DNA of 64,000 bases from Shewanella electrica (GCF_022321485.1 NZ_JAKOGG010000012.1:1-64000); one strand, 5' to 3'. Positions 36,664 through 46,518 are shown, counted from the first letter of the stretch. Translations and numbers: made by a program. The notes: a model not told the origin generated them from the letters alone.

Positions 36664-37878
36664 ATGACCATTACTGAATCAGTCACCTTAATGCTGGCAC
36701 TGTTATACGGCGCCAGCCAGCTGTGGTGGGCTGGCAAACGTTTCGGCTTCATCGTCGCGCTGCTGTCCATTGCAGCAGCGTTAATTATTGCGTCGAGTTT
36801 CACCTTACTCATTGGTACTGCCTGCGGTGCCATTTTGTTAGCTTTACTGCACTGGTGGCAGCCTGCGCGCGTTGAAGGGCAAGTGCGCATTAACCAATTG
36901 CGTGATGGCTTTCAACATCTGCTGCTATTTGCGCTGTTGATTGTTGCGGTGCAGTACACTATCAACACCGTGATGCTCAAAGCGGGTATGACACCTTGGC
37001 TGGCGCGGCCCAACGTGGTTGATGCCTTCCTACCGATTGCCGGTGGTATTGAAATCAAAGGCATTACCGCCGGTATTTGGGACCAAAACCATCCAGCGGC
37101 GGCAGTGATGTTAGCCATCGTGTTGCTGACCGGTTTGATCTGCAAACGGGCATTCTGTGGTTGGGCATGTCCAATTGGGTTGCTGGGCGAAAAGTTGTAT
37201 CAGTTGCGCAAGCGCTTCATTAAAGAGGAGTTGCTACCACCACGCTGGCTCGACTGGCCGCTGCGGATGATCAAGTACCTGCTGCTCGCCGCCTTTTTAT
37301 ATTTGATTATGTTTGGCATGCCGAGCATGGCAATCCCGAGTTATATCAATAGCAGCTACCACCAGATTGCCGATGTCAAAATGGCACTGTTCTTTCTGCA
37401 ACCCAGCTTGATTGCTCTGTGTTGCTTTGCGCTGATTTTCATCATTATTACTTGGCGTCGCCAAGGCTTTTGCCGTTACCTCTGCCCATATGGCGCGGTG
37501 TTGGGATTACTCAGCTTTTTGAGCCCGCTGAAGATCCGTCGTAACAGTGAACATTGTTTGATTGAGGCCAAAGGCATGAAGTGCGATAAGTGCACCCGCG
37601 CTTGTCCAGCCAATATCATCGTACACACCAAAGCCACAGTGCATTCCGACGAATGCCAAGCCTGTATGCGCTGCGTTGCCGCCTGCCCGAAAAAAGAGGC
37701 GCTGGGTTTTGGCCTTAGCCGTACGCATACAATGTCGGCGCGCTCAGTAATGCTCATCGTGGTTGCGGCATTATTTGTACTGCCACTGGTAAGTTATCTC
37801 GCTGGTTATTGGGATAGCCAAACCCCTGAGCTGATCCGCATGCAGTTATTGCAAATGGCCGACCGTATTGGTCACTAG
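36664..37878 (+). CDS. NapH/CcoG-like membrane polyferredoxin
   Basis: This 404-residue inner-membrane iron-sulfur protein has about seven helices. Two CX3CP motifs in loops (CGWACP near 170 and CRYLCPYG near 275) are diagnostic of the NapH/NosR/YccM group. Two classical 4Fe-4S motifs follow (CDKCTRACP and CQACMRCVAACP). Such proteins pass electrons from quinol or ferredoxin across the membrane to periplasmic acceptors. No nap, nos or nir genes are nearby, so the partner is unknown. The ribosome binding site is weak. Repeat copy B begins 2 nt after its stop. Confidence 0.85.
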   Translation: MTITESVTLMLALLYGASQLWWAGKRFGFIVALLSIAAALIIASSFTLLIGTACGAILLALLHWWQPARVEGQVRINQLRDGFQHLLLFALLIVAVQYTINTVMLKAGMTPWLARPNVVDAFLPIAGGIEIKGITAGIWDQNHPAAAVMLAIVLLTGLICKRAFCGWACPIGLLGEKLYQLRKRFIKEELLPPRWLDWPLRMIKYLLLAAFLYLIMFGMPSMAIPSYINSSYHQIADVKMALFFLQPSLIALCCFALIFIIITWRRQGFCRYLCPYGAVLGLLSFLSPLKIRRNSEHCLIEAKGMKCDKCTRACPANIIVHTKATVHSDECQACMRCVAACPKKEALGFGLSRTHTMSARSVMLIVVAALFVLPLVSYLAGYWDSQTPELIRMQLLQMADRIGH

Positions 37879-37879
37879 C

Positions 37880-38014
37880 GGCTGTTTATCTTTAGTGTTT
37901 AATTTTTGTTCACATTAAACGCGTGATGAACGCGGGGCGGCCAGCGATGCTTAATCAACTGAGCAAACTGGCCGCTACAACGTTCATCAGCTGTTTCAAT
38001 GCCCGCTTCAGGCT
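37880..38014 (+). repeat. Structured 135-bp repeat, copy B
   Basis: This is the gapless partner of 30181-30315 (about 81% identity), in the same orientation and again immediately after a TAG stop codon. Its hairpin is stronger: GATGAACG (37925-37932) pairs with 37981-37988, and GCGGCCAG (37937-37944) pairs with 37968-37975. Several differences from copy A preserve pairing, for example in the outer arms. Confidence 0.75.
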
Positions 38015-38109
38015 GCGGCCTATGCATATCAATGAGTTGTCGTGTTACCGATTGCTCACAAAAGATTGCAAATTTCCACAACCATTATCACAACCTTAAA
38101 TGAAACTTT

Positions 38110-38124
38110 GTAAATTAATGTAAA
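38110..38124 (+). promoter_or_regulatory. CpxR box upstream of the dioxygenase-like lipoprotein
   Basis: GTAAA-TTAAT-GTAAA is a perfect match to the CpxR consensus GTAAA-N5-GTAAA. It lies about 80 nt before the ATG at 38205, a spacing like that of the box upstream of cpxP in this window. This predicts envelope-stress control. Confidence 0.6.
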
Positions 38125-38204
38125 GAGCTGATGACCACTCTATCTCACGTCAATATCTAATGTTAAATGTTGATTAAAATCACAATAACTTTGGAATCAG
38201 TTAG

Positions 38205-39086
38205 ATGAGTAACTCAGAATCACTTAGCCCGTTACGCCGAATGTTAATCAAACTGCTCGGTGGTACCGCCATCGCTGGCCCAACGTTATTCATGACCGCG
38301 TGTGGCGGCGGTGATAACAACTCAGCGACCAGCAACAGCACAGACACCAACAATGACGATACGGGGGGTAATGACAATAGCGGCGGGGGCGAGAACACAT
38401 CCAATTGGGCCAGCGGCGGCACGGCGGCCATGGTGGTAGACTTTCCTGCCACGAGCCTATTTGCCACAAGTGCAGCTTGCAGCTTGGCACTTACACGCCG
38501 ACTCATTGAAGGCCCATGCTATTTCCAGAATGTGGTACTCGATGACATTTCCGAGGAGAGAGGCGGCTTGCCGATGCAGCTGTGCCTACAGGTGATTGAT
38601 AGTAATTGTAATCCGCTGGCCGGGCTTGAGGTGGAAGTTTGGCATTGTGACACCGCGGGTATTTATTCCGCAGATACCAGCGACAGCGCCGATGCTGGTC
38701 GTTTTTCCGTGGGGCTCTGCTCCGGGAATAGCAGTGAAGCCTTGGTATCTAAGTGGTTCCGCGGTACACAAGTCACCGATAGCGATGGCCGGGTCAACTT
38801 CAAAAGCTGCTTCCCTGGCTGGTATGCTGGCCGCACTATTCATATCCATTTCCGAATTCGTAACAATAACTTAGATGAGTTGGTATCACAGTTTTGTTTC
38901 ACCGACAGCTTAACGGCTGATATCTGTAACAACCATCCTGAATATGCCGCTCGTGGTACACAGGACACCACGCTCTCCAGTGGCCGAGACATGGTGTACG
39001 GCAACAACTTTGAGGAGTTTTTGTTTAACACCGAGCGCAATAGTGATGGTTCACTGCTCGCGTGGAAAACCATTCAAATTAGCTAG
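38205..39086 (+). CDS. Intradiol ring-cleavage dioxygenase-like lipoprotein
   Basis: The 293-residue protein starts with a twin-arginine-like stretch (LRRMLIKLLGG) and a lipobox-like MTAC (C33). An Asn/Ser/Gly/Asp-rich linker follows (about 35-70), then an intradiol dioxygenase beta-barrel. The Fe(III) ligands of protocatechuate/catechol dioxygenases can be seen: Tyr in DTAGIYS, Tyr in PGWYAGR, and two His in TIHIHFRI. It should therefore be an exported iron enzyme, possibly acting on catechol-like compounds outside the cytoplasm. No aromatic catabolism genes are nearby. A CpxR box lies upstream. Confidence 0.8.
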   Translation: MSNSESLSPLRRMLIKLLGGTAIAGPTLFMTACGGGDNNSATSNSTDTNNDDTGGNDNSGGGENTSNWASGGTAAMVVDFPATSLFATSAACSLALTRRLIEGPCYFQNVVLDDISEERGGLPMQLCLQVIDSNCNPLAGLEVEVWHCDTAGIYSADTSDSADAGRFSVGLCSGNSSEALVSKWFRGTQVTDSDGRVNFKSCFPGWYAGRTIHIHFRIRNNNLDELVSQFCFTDSLTADICNNHPEYAARGTQDTTLSSGRDMVYGNNFEEFLFNTERNSDGSLLAWKTIQIS

Positions 39087-39128
39087 GGGCTATGCCCGCC
39101 CAGACTGATTGGCACCTTAACTCGCCAT

Positions 39129-39158
39129 GCCCAGCGGCACTTGCTCCACCCGCTGGGC
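39129..39158 (+). terminator. Hairpin after the dioxygenase-like gene
   Basis: GCCCAGCGG (39129-39137) and CCGCTGGGC (39150-39158) form a 9-bp stem with a 12-nt loop about 40 nt past the stop. The T tract (TATGATATTTG) is poor. Confidence 0.5.
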
Positions 39159-39208
39159 TATGATATTTGTTGCTTAAGTCTGAATATGCTAATTCATTGG
39201 GAGCATTG

Positions 39209-39493
39209 ATGGGACGACCAAAAATCCCGCGCATTATTTGTGGTCAACCGGCAGATAGTTGTTTTAAGCCCAACGGCACGCCAATGTCGCAATTGGAGCA
39301 AGTACCGCTCGATCCTGATGAATTTGAAGCACTGCGCCTTGTCGATCTGTTAGGTATGCAGCAGCAACAGGCGGCGGTGGCGATGCAAGTGTCGCGGCAA
39401 ACCTTAGCCAACTTGGTCAAATCTGGTCGTAAAAAATTGGTCGATTGCCTCACCAATGGCAAAGCGTTGATCACCAGCGAGCTGACCAAATAA
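39209..39493 (+). CDS. DUF134 (UPF0251) DNA-binding protein
   Basis: This 94-residue protein starts MGRPKIPRII and carries the family core EALRLVDLLGMQQQQAA followed by a sigma-70-region-4-like helix-turn-helix (MQVSRQTLANLV). DUF134 proteins are presumed transcription factors; targets are unknown. The ATG at 39209 matches the universal MGRP start and follows GGGAG. It lies downstream of the dioxygenase-like gene, with its own short upstream region. Confidence 0.85.
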   Translation: MGRPKIPRIICGQPADSCFKPNGTPMSQLEQVPLDPDEFEALRLVDLLGMQQQQAAVAMQVSRQTLANLVKSGRKKLVDCLTNGKALITSELTK

Positions 39494-39544
39494 CTGGCGT
39501 AATGCCGCGGCCACGCCCGCCAACTAGCTACCACTGAGACAAAA

Positions 39545-39579
39545 AATAAGGCGCCTAACTGAAAGTTAAGCGCCTTATT
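39545..39579 (-). terminator. Terminator of the chemoreceptor gene
   Basis: A 16-bp stem with one mismatch (39545-39560 with 39564-39579) and a GAA loop gives a T run on the minus strand. It lies 20 nt after the chemoreceptor stop and may also act on the DUF134 transcript. Confidence 0.85.
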
Positions 39580-39598
39580 CGTTATTAGCTGCGCCGAA

Positions 39599-41518
39599 TT
39601 ACAGCTTAAAGCGATTGACCTGTGAGCCTAATTGCTTCGCTTCATTCACTGCGGTGTTAGAAGCCGCTTCAGTATCGACCATTTGCTGTGCCAGCGCGGT
39701 TGACACCTCGCGAATCGATTCGGTGTTACGGTTAATTTCAGCCGTAACCGATGTTTGCTCTTCTGCCGCCGCCGCGATCTGTCGCGCCATATCCGAGATT
39801 TCGGCAATGGCAGTGTTAATCTGGCTGAGACGATCACTGGCCGCTTGCGCATCGGTGACGCTTTCATTGGCACGTTCCAAACTTTCTGCCGTCGCGTGAA
39901 CCGCTTTCTTCGTCGTGGCTTGCAGTGCTTCAATCATGGTTTGGATCTCTTGCGTTGAGCCATGAGTGCGTTGTGATAACACGCGAACTTCATCGGCGAC
40001 GACAGCAAACCCTCGGCCATGTTCACCCGCACGCGCCGCTTCAATGGCCGCGTTCAGTGCCAACAAGTTGGTCTGCTCCGCCACACCGGTAATGGTCGCC
40101 AAAATGGTGCTAATTTGCTGCGCGTGTTGGTTGAGTTCTTCAATGATGGCGCCGGTGTGAGTCACTTCGGCCGACAGGGCTTCGATAGAGCGCCGACTTT
40201 GTGTGACCGCCCGTTCACCTTCCGCCGCCAACTGCACTGAGTCTTGTGCGGTATGCGCTGCCAACTCAGCATTGCCGGCGATCTCTTGCGTAGCCGAGGC
40301 CATCTCAGTCACAGCAGTCGCCACCATGGTGACTTCATCCAACTGCTTATCGACTTCTTGGCGGCTTGCTCGAGCAACTTCGTTAGCCTGCTGGGCATTA
40401 TTACCAAGGGCGACGGCAGCATCACTCACGTCGGTCATGATCTGGTGTAGTTTGGTCACAAAGCGGTTAAAGGCTTCAGCCACTAAGCCGATTTCATCGT
40501 GTGGACGACGGCTTTGTACACGCACAGTGAGGTCGCCATCACCGTCAGCGATATCTGACAATACGCGGTTGAGTTTATCCAAATCCGCAAATTGAGCGCG
40601 GAACACCACGGTGAGAATGATAGAGAACACCAGCAGCACGCCGATACCGATGACCATCATCCAATAGGTAAGCTCGGTGTAAGTTGCCATAATGGTGGCG
40701 CGGTCCATGACAAACACCATCGCCCAGTCGGCATTAGGCACATCCACGGCGTACACCAGCTTAGTGGCACCATTGAGTGTTATCTCCAGCAGCTTTTGCT
40801 GTTGCACCGCTTGCTGTAGCCAGCTTTTGGTCAGTTCTGGCGCCACACTGTTGAGGTACTTGTTGTTCAGTTGGCTATCGGGGTGACTGATGATGCGAGT
40901 ATCGTTATCCACCATAATGGTGTAGCCATCACCGGGGACGGTAAGTTTGCGCACCTGGGTGGCAATTTGTGACACGTTGATGTTCGAACCCGCCATACCA
41001 CGTAAGCTACCGTTCGAGTTTTTCACCGGATGCGCCAGCGTGACCACAAAATCACCGGTAGTATCGCTGACATACGGCGCTGACATCGACAGGCCGTTAA
41101 CTTGCGTCCCGTCTTGATACCACGCACGCTGGCGTGGATCGTAACCTTTGGCCGCTGAACGCGCATCCCACTCAGGATCTTGACGCACCATCAGGCCCTG
41201 TTCATCACCGTACATGCTAAGAATGAAGTTATGTGAACGGAACGTATGCGAGATCAGTAGACGTAACTCGTCTACCGACACATCTTGCGGATATTGTTCA
41301 ATCGTATGCGCCATGCTCGTGACCGCAATACGTTTACTATTGAGGTCAGATCCAATCAGGCTGGCAAAGGTTTCTGCCAATACTTGGATATTTGCGCGGG
41401 TTTGTACTTCTGCCCGAGACTGTAACAAGTTGATTGAAAATACAATCAACACGGCACATGTAATAAATACTGCCAGCAAGCTTGCACATAGCAAACGTGC
41501 TTTCATGGTTAGCTGCAT
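39599..41518 (-). CDS. dCache methyl-accepting chemotaxis protein, probable amino-acid receptor
   Basis: This chemoreceptor has 639 residues: helix 1 (about 9-31), a periplasmic dCache_1 domain (about 35-285), helix 2 (about 288-309), HAMP, and a cytoplasmic signalling domain with the hairpin tip [19 protein letters not shown]. The amino-acid-binding dCache motif is largely kept: Y126, R131, W133, Y134 and D136 fit the spacing of the known Y-R-W-Y-D set. The sixth position (usually Asp in GxD) seems to be N179. The likely ligands are amino acids. The start at 41518 has GCGAG upstream. Confidence 0.9.
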   Translation of the reverse strand: MQLTMKARLLCASLLAVFITCAVLIVFSINLLQSRAEVQTRANIQVLAETFASLIGSDLNSKRIAVTSMAHTIEQYPQDVSVDELRLLISHTFRSHNFILSMYGDEQGLMVRQDPEWDARSAAKGYDPRQRAWYQDGTQVNGLSMSAPYVSDTTGDFVVTLAHPVKNSNGSLRGMAGSNINVSQIATQVRKLTVPGDGYTIMVDNDTRIISHPDSQLNNKYLNSVAPELTKSWLQQAVQQQKLLEITLNGATKLVYAVDVPNADWAMVFVMDRATIMATYTELTYWMMVIGIGVLLVFSIILTVVFRAQFADLDKLNRVLSDIADGDGDLTVRVQSRRPHDEIGLVAEAFNRFVTKLHQIMTDVSDAAVALGNNAQQANEVARASRQEVDKQLDEVTMVATAVTEMASATQEIAGNAELAAHTAQDSVQLAAEGERAVTQSRRSIEALSAEVTHTGAIIEELNQHAQQISTILATITGVAEQTNLLALNAAIEAARAGEHGRGFAVVADEVRVLSQRTHGSTQEIQTMIEALQATTKKAVHATAESLERANESVTDAQAASDRLSQINTAIAEISDMARQIAAAAEEQTSVTAEINRNTESIREVSTALAQQMVDTEAASNTAVNEAKQLGSQVNRFKL

Positions 41519-41678
41519 TGTCTGCTCGCCACATCAAAAAAGAGGCGAAAATTTTAGCGATCTCTATCAAAAAGTGTGATTACAATCGCACTATGCCAGC
41601 TAATGAATCTTAAGTAAGTTTTTAATTCAAGCAATAATTCTCACACCAAATACGGGCTTGAGTTTGCATGAGATATAA

Positions 41679-41704
41679 AAAAACCTCGGCAAGCCGAGGT
41701 TTTT
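41679..41704 (-). terminator. Terminator of typA
   Basis: The stem AAAAACCTCGGC/GCCGAGGTTTTT with a 2-nt loop is followed on the minus strand by further T residues. It lies about 25 nt after the typA stop. Confidence 0.9.
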
Positions 41705-41728
41705 ACTGACAATTGTCACTGTGACAGA

Positions 41729-43549
41729 TTAGCCGCGGTTAGCGCGCTTACGGTCGTTTTCAGTGAGGAATTTCTTACGCAGACGGATGCTCTTAGGCGT
41801 TACTTCTACCAATTCGTCATCGTCGATGAATTCCAGCGCTTGTTCCAGTGTCAACTGGATGTGCGGCGTCAACGTTTGCGCTTCGTCAGTACCAGAAGCA
41901 CGCATGTTGGTCAGCTGTTTACCTTTCAAGCAGTTTACGGTCAGGTCGTTTGAACGGCTATGGATACCGACGATTTGGCCTTCGTAAACTTCAGCAGCGT
42001 GACCCACAAACAGACGACCACGATCTTGCAAGCTGAACAGTGAGTAAGTCAGTGCTTTACCGGTCGCGTTAGAGATCAACACACCGTTAGCACGTTGGCC
42101 GATGTCGCCTTCTTTCACTGGACCGTAGTGGTCAAATGAATGATACAGCAGACCAGTACCTGAAGTTGCAGTCAGGAACTCAGTTTGGAAACCGATCAAA
42201 CCACGGCTAGGAATGATGAAGTCGATACGTACGCGGCCTTTGCCATCTGGGTTCATGTCGCGCATATCCGCTTTACGAGTACCCAGTTTTTCGATCACTG
42301 TACCTTGGTGTTGTTCTTCAACGTCCACGGTCATCGTTTCGTACGGTTCGCACTTCTCACCGTCGATGTCTTTGATGATCACTTCTGGACGAGATACCGC
42401 CAGTTCGTAACCTTCACGACGCATGTTTTCGATCAGAATAGACAGGTGCAATTCACCACGGCCTGATACGCGGAAACGGTCAGGGCTGTCAGTTTCTTCA
42501 ACACGCAGTGCTACGTTGTGTACCAGTTCCGCTTCCAGACGTTCCAAAATGTTACGTGAAGTAATGTACTTACCTTCTTTACCAGCAAAAGGTGAAGTGT
42601 TTACTTGGAAAGTCATGGTCATGGTTGGTTCGTCAACCGTCAGCGCAGGCAATGCTTCAGCAGCACCTACCGCACACACGGTGTCAGAGATTTTCAGTTC
42701 ACCCAAACCAGTGATGGCTACGATGTCGCCAGCGCTAGCTTCGGTAGCATCGATACGTTCCAGACCTAAGTAACCCAGTACTTGCCCTACTTTGCCGTTA
42801 CGGGTTTTACCGTCAGCACCTACAACAGTCACCTGTTGGTTAGGTTTTACGGTACCGCGTTTGATACGGCCAACACCGATAACACCCACGTATGAGCTGT
42901 AGTCCAACTGAGAGATCTGCATCTGGAATGGACCAACAGCGTCAGCATCTGGCGCAGACACTTTATCAACGATGGTTTGGAACAGTGGCGTCATGTCACC
43001 GCTCAATTGTTCTGGATCTAACGTCGCAAAACCGTTCAGTGCAGAGGTGTAAACAATTGGGAAATCCAGCTGTTCATCAGTTGCACCCAAGTTGTCGAAC
43101 AGGTCAAACACTTGGTCGATTACCCAATCTGGGCGCGCGCCCGGACGGTCAATCTTGTTGATAACAACAATAGGCTTCAGTCCCTGAGCAAACGCTTTTT
43201 TGGTTACAAAGCGAGTTTGTGGCATTGGGCCGTCTACCGCGTCAACCAACAGCAATACACAGTCAACCATCGACATAACACGTTCCACTTCACCACCGAA
43301 GTCGGCGTGTCCTGGGGTGTCTACGATGTTGATGCGATAGTCATTCCAACGAATCGCAGTGTTTTTTGCCAGAATGGTGATACCACGCTCTTTTTCCAAA
43401 TCGTTGGAATCCATGATGCGCTCATCCAACTCGCCACGAGTTTCCAGAGTGCCAGATTGAGACAACAATTTATCAACCAGGGTAGTTTTACCGTGGTCAA
43501 CGTGAGCGATAATCGCGATATTTCTTAACTTATTAATTTCAGATGACAT
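41729..43549 (-). CDS. typA: Ribosome-associated translational GTPase TypA/BipA
   Basis: TypA is a 606-residue GTPase of the EF-G family that binds 70S ribosomes and aids 50S assembly and stress growth. Motifs present are [10 protein letters not shown] (G1, about 15-24), ERGITI (G2), [11 protein letters not shown] (G3) and NKIDRPGA (G4). The C-terminal BipA-specific domain is intact. It is a single gene with its own terminator. Confidence 0.97.
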   Translation of the reverse strand: MSSEINKLRNIAIIAHVDHGKTTLVDKLLSQSGTLETRGELDERIMDSNDLEKERGITILAKNTAIRWNDYRINIVDTPGHADFGGEVERVMSMVDCVLLLVDAVDGPMPQTRFVTKKAFAQGLKPIVVINKIDRPGARPDWVIDQVFDLFDNLGATDEQLDFPIVYTSALNGFATLDPEQLSGDMTPLFQTIVDKVSAPDADAVGPFQMQISQLDYSSYVGVIGVGRIKRGTVKPNQQVTVVGADGKTRNGKVGQVLGYLGLERIDATEASAGDIVAITGLGELKISDTVCAVGAAEALPALTVDEPTMTMTFQVNTSPFAGKEGKYITSRNILERLEAELVHNVALRVEETDSPDRFRVSGRGELHLSILIENMRREGYELAVSRPEVIIKDIDGEKCEPYETMTVDVEEQHQGTVIEKLGTRKADMRDMNPDGKGRVRIDFIIPSRGLIGFQTEFLTATSGTGLLYHSFDHYGPVKEGDIGQRANGVLISNATGKALTYSLFSLQDRGRLFVGHAAEVYEGQIVGIHSRSNDLTVNCLKGKQLTNMRASGTDEAQTLTPHIQLTLEQALEFIDDDELVEVTPKSIRLRKKFLTENDRKRANRG

Positions 43550-44108
43550 TTTATTTTTGACGCCTATTGTTGCACTGGTTCGTGCAGCATTGATATCGAG
43601 CGAAGAACATCCAAAGATGTCGAGCCTCTGCGAGAAAGTGCGCGATTATACACCGTGATATGTTGCATTCATACGACTTTGTACATTGCTTCACCACTTT
43701 TACTGCAAATAATTGCAATTAGACCTTTGCCAAAATGTTAGCTCAGTCATGAGAGGTATTCACAGCCGTGCAACTTCAAGACGATGTGGACAAATCGTCA
43801 CCGCGCACTGGATGGGTAAGCCATGGCCGTTCAAGGCTGTTAACTGCTGCCATGCTGGAGCGTGGAAACGTTGACCATGCGTGAGCTGACACATCCCCGT
43901 GGGACGGGGCATACAGCGACATCAGCTACGTCGCCGTTATTGCCAAGAGCTAGCAATTGGCGGCAAACTTCGCCTAGCATTTGCCAGCGGTATCGCGACG
44001 CAAGGCACCGACGCAGCCGCGGCTATATTTTAGCGATTGGTAAAGTAAGCTTGAAAAATCACGGAGCACCGATTAGCTTCGGGGCATGATGCTCAGCCAA
44101 GGTAATTG
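43550..44108. other. Long typA/GGDEF-EAL gap with a coding-like remnant
   Basis: This gap of about 560 nt lies between divergent genes. A frame from GTG 43768 to TAG 43953 (behind GAGAGG) has one internal TGA at 43882. Its second half reads ADTSPWDGAYSDISYVAVIA, which looks protein-like. Another coding-like run (KLRLAFASGIATQGTDAAAA) follows near 43960-44030. No family is recognised. It may be a decayed gene. A CCCCGT/ACGGGG dyad lies near 43894-43908. Confidence 0.3.
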
Positions 44109-46049
44109 ATGGAGAGTCCTCAACAGCGGTCGTTGTATCAACGCGATGCTACCGCAATTTTGTACAGCAACACCTACTCAGGCTTGTCGATGAACCTGAT
44201 TGCCGGGGCATGTTTGGTATTCGGCTTCGGCACTCCCGCCGATTTCACCCATAAAGTATGGTGGTTTGCCCTACTCGTGACCGTGATATTGCTGCGGGCG
44301 GCTGATATCGTGCGTTGGCGCCGTAATCACGGCGATTTAGTCAAACAATCGCCTCAACCGAGTAACGTCTTTTGTTGCGGCCTATTGCTCACTGCACTGT
44401 TATGGTGCGCTTATACTCTGCTGTTTTTTGATAGCGCTGGTCACTATGAAGCCAACTGCATTATGGTGATAGTGTTCATTATGGCCGCGGGTGCCGCCAA
44501 TGCCCTCGCAGCGGATAAAGTGGCGCTATTTCTTTACCCCATGCTGTTGATCTTGCCTCTTTCAAGCAAGCTGATCTTCAACGACAACCCCAGTCTTTCA
44601 GTGACGGGATGGGTCAGTTTGGCCTTTTGCTGCGCCATCATTTACGGCAGTTATCGGGCACACCAATTCACCATGGAAGCGATAAAACTCAAAAACCAAA
44701 ACCGCCGTTTGGTGCTCGATATGGAGCAGAAAATCCAGCAGCGCACGCAGCGTATTTACGAGTTGTCCAACATCGATCCGCTTACCGGACTGTTGAATCG
44801 CACCGCCTTTTTAGCGCAATTTAATGCCGCCGTGTCGGAATTTGCCCAGCCGCAGCAATACCACATCGCACTGTTTTTTATCGACTTAGATCGTTTTAAA
44901 GATATCAACGACAATATCGGTCACCGCACTGGGGATGACATTCTGTCGCAGGTGGCCGAGCGGTTAAAAAGCGAATGCAGCGATGCCATCAGCCTATGCC
45001 GCTGGGGCGGCGATGAGTTTTTAATCGCCTTACCCTATCATCAGCTCGCCCACTTAGAGCAACGTGCCGAACTGTTACCGCGATTGATTGCCCGCTCCTA
45101 CCATGTGGCTGACGGTGGCGAGCTTAATATCAGTGCCTCGGTGGGCGTGGCGCTCTACCCGCAACACGGCAACAGCGCGGAAGAGCTGATCCAACACGCG
45201 GATATCGCCATGTATGCGCGTAAAAGGAGTGAACCCGGTGGTTGTGCCTTCTATAACAATGCGTTAGCGGCACAGCGTAGCCGAGAGCTTTATCTACGCA
45301 ATCGTTTATCGCTGGCGATTGAACGCAACGAGTTATATCTCGTGTTTCAACCACTGTTTGCCACTAATAATGATAAGCCCGCTGCATTAGAAGCCTTGCT
45401 CCGTTGGCGTACCAACGATGAACTGGTCTCGCCGACAGAATTTATCCCCATTGCCGAACAGAACGGCAAGATTAAGGAGATTGGTACTTGGGTATTGGAG
45501 CAGGGCTTTAAAGCATCCAAGGCCATCAACCAGCTGTTTCCCGGCACCACGGTGGGCATCAATGTCTCGTTGCTGCAATTTATGGACGATCGCTTCATCA
45601 CCATTGTGGAGCAACTGCTGTTTAGCACCCAATCGCAACCTGAGTACATCAATTTAGAGATCACCGAGTCCGCATTTAGCCTTGAAAAACAGCTACTCAT
45701 CGAAAAAGTCAAACGCTTGCAAAGCATGGGCTTTATGGTGTCGATTGATGACTTTGGTACGGGCTATTCCTCGTTGGCTTCCGTGCTGGAGTTGTCTGCC
45801 AGCGCGATCAAAATCGATAAGTCGTTTGTTGAAAGTTTAGATACCAAAGGGGCGGTCATTATTGATGCGGTGATACGCATGGCCGAACGTTTGGGACAAC
45901 GCGTCGTTGCCGAAGGCGTTGAGCATCAGTGGCAAGCCGACACCTTAAAAAAGATGGGCGTGCACATGATCCAAGGCTTTCTATACGCCAAACCGATGCC
46001 TTGGCCTGAACTGATCAGCTTTTTACAGCAACAGCATGAGTCGGACTGA
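44109..46049 (+). CDS. Membrane GGDEF-EAL c-di-GMP protein
   Basis: This 646-residue protein has an N-terminal membrane region of about six helices (20-185) and a short coiled coil. A GGDEF domain with intact WGGDEF follows, then an EAL domain with EALLRW, DDFGTGYSSL and AEGVE. No RxxD I-site precedes GGDEF. Both active sites look complete, so it could make and degrade c-di-GMP; which dominates cannot be told. The ATG 44109 is used, with AAGG upstream; a TTG lies one codon earlier. Confidence 0.92.
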   Translation: MESPQQRSLYQRDATAILYSNTYSGLSMNLIAGACLVFGFGTPADFTHKVWWFALLVTVILLRAADIVRWRRNHGDLVKQSPQPSNVFCCGLLLTALLWCAYTLLFFDSAGHYEANCIMVIVFIMAAGAANALAADKVALFLYPMLLILPLSSKLIFNDNPSLSVTGWVSLAFCCAIIYGSYRAHQFTMEAIKLKNQNRRLVLDMEQKIQQRTQRIYELSNIDPLTGLLNRTAFLAQFNAAVSEFAQPQQYHIALFFIDLDRFKDINDNIGHRTGDDILSQVAERLKSECSDAISLCRWGGDEFLIALPYHQLAHLEQRAELLPRLIARSYHVADGGELNISASVGVALYPQHGNSAEELIQHADIAMYARKRSEPGGCAFYNNALAAQRSRELYLRNRLSLAIERNELYLVFQPLFATNNDKPAALEALLRWRTNDELVSPTEFIPIAEQNGKIKEIGTWVLEQGFKASKAINQLFPGTTVGINVSLLQFMDDRFITIVEQLLFSTQSQPEYINLEITESAFSLEKQLLIEKVKRLQSMGFMVSIDDFGTGYSSLASVLELSASAIKIDKSFVESLDTKGAVIIDAVIRMAERLGQRVVAEGVEHQWQADTLKKMGVHMIQGFLYAKPMPWPELISFLQQQHESD

Positions 46050-46172
46050 GCAAGCCGCCATTGGCTATCCCTTGTGGAGCAGCAATCACCATTGTGGGGC
46101 AACAATTTCATCATACAAATTGCTGCTGACAAGTCGATAACTACGCCCCATCAATGATGGGCTGATCTAGCG

Positions 46173-46199
46173 AACAGTGTTATTGGTAATAACGCTGTT
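46173..46199 (+). terminator. Hairpin after the GGDEF-EAL gene
   Basis: AACAGTGTTATT and AATAACGCTGTT form a 12-bp stem with one wobble and a GGT loop, about 125 nt past the stop. The T run is short. Confidence 0.5.
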
Positions 46200-46401
46200 T
46201 CCCCTAAAAAGGTTGATCTATATCTCATAAAATCAAAATGTTATTTTTGATTTTTCATTCATATCCGCGGGCGTTTTACTGGAAAATCGTTGTTGATTTA
46301 CTGTTAACGCCATTCTACTCTAGCGCTGGGGGAATAGCAGGAAAATCGGCAATTTGATGGAACTTCCACCCGCCGAAATAACAGCGCAATCCGTATTATT
46401 T

Positions 46402-46439
46402 TGCACAGTATAGGTGCGTTAATGCACCAAAATTGTGCG
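46402..46439 (+). promoter_or_regulatory. Two NtrC sites upstream of glnA
   Basis: TGCACAGTATAGGTGCG (46402-46418) and TGCACCAAAATTGTGCG (46423-46439) match the NtrC dyad TGCAC-N7-GTGCA. They are spaced 21 bp apart, two helical turns, which favours cooperative binding. They lie 65-115 bp upstream of the sigma-54 promoter. Confidence 0.8.
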
Positions 46440-46502
46440 ATTTTCAAAAATCAGCCTGCCCCATATTTGAACATGCCCTTTGATTTCAGGATGTTAAAGT
46501 TC

Positions 46503-46518
46503 TGGCACGATTCTGGCT
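46503..46518 (+). promoter_or_regulatory. Sigma-54 promoter of glnA
   Basis: TGGCACGATTCTGGCT has GG and GC elements 10 nt apart. The predicted start is near 46529, giving a leader of about 80 nt before the glnA ATG. Confidence 0.8.

Noticed and set aside
43862-44089. 75-codon frame in the typA/GGDEF-EAL gap
   Set aside because: Arg/Ser-rich composition, no ribosome binding site and no domain; the other frame (43768-43953) looks more protein-like.
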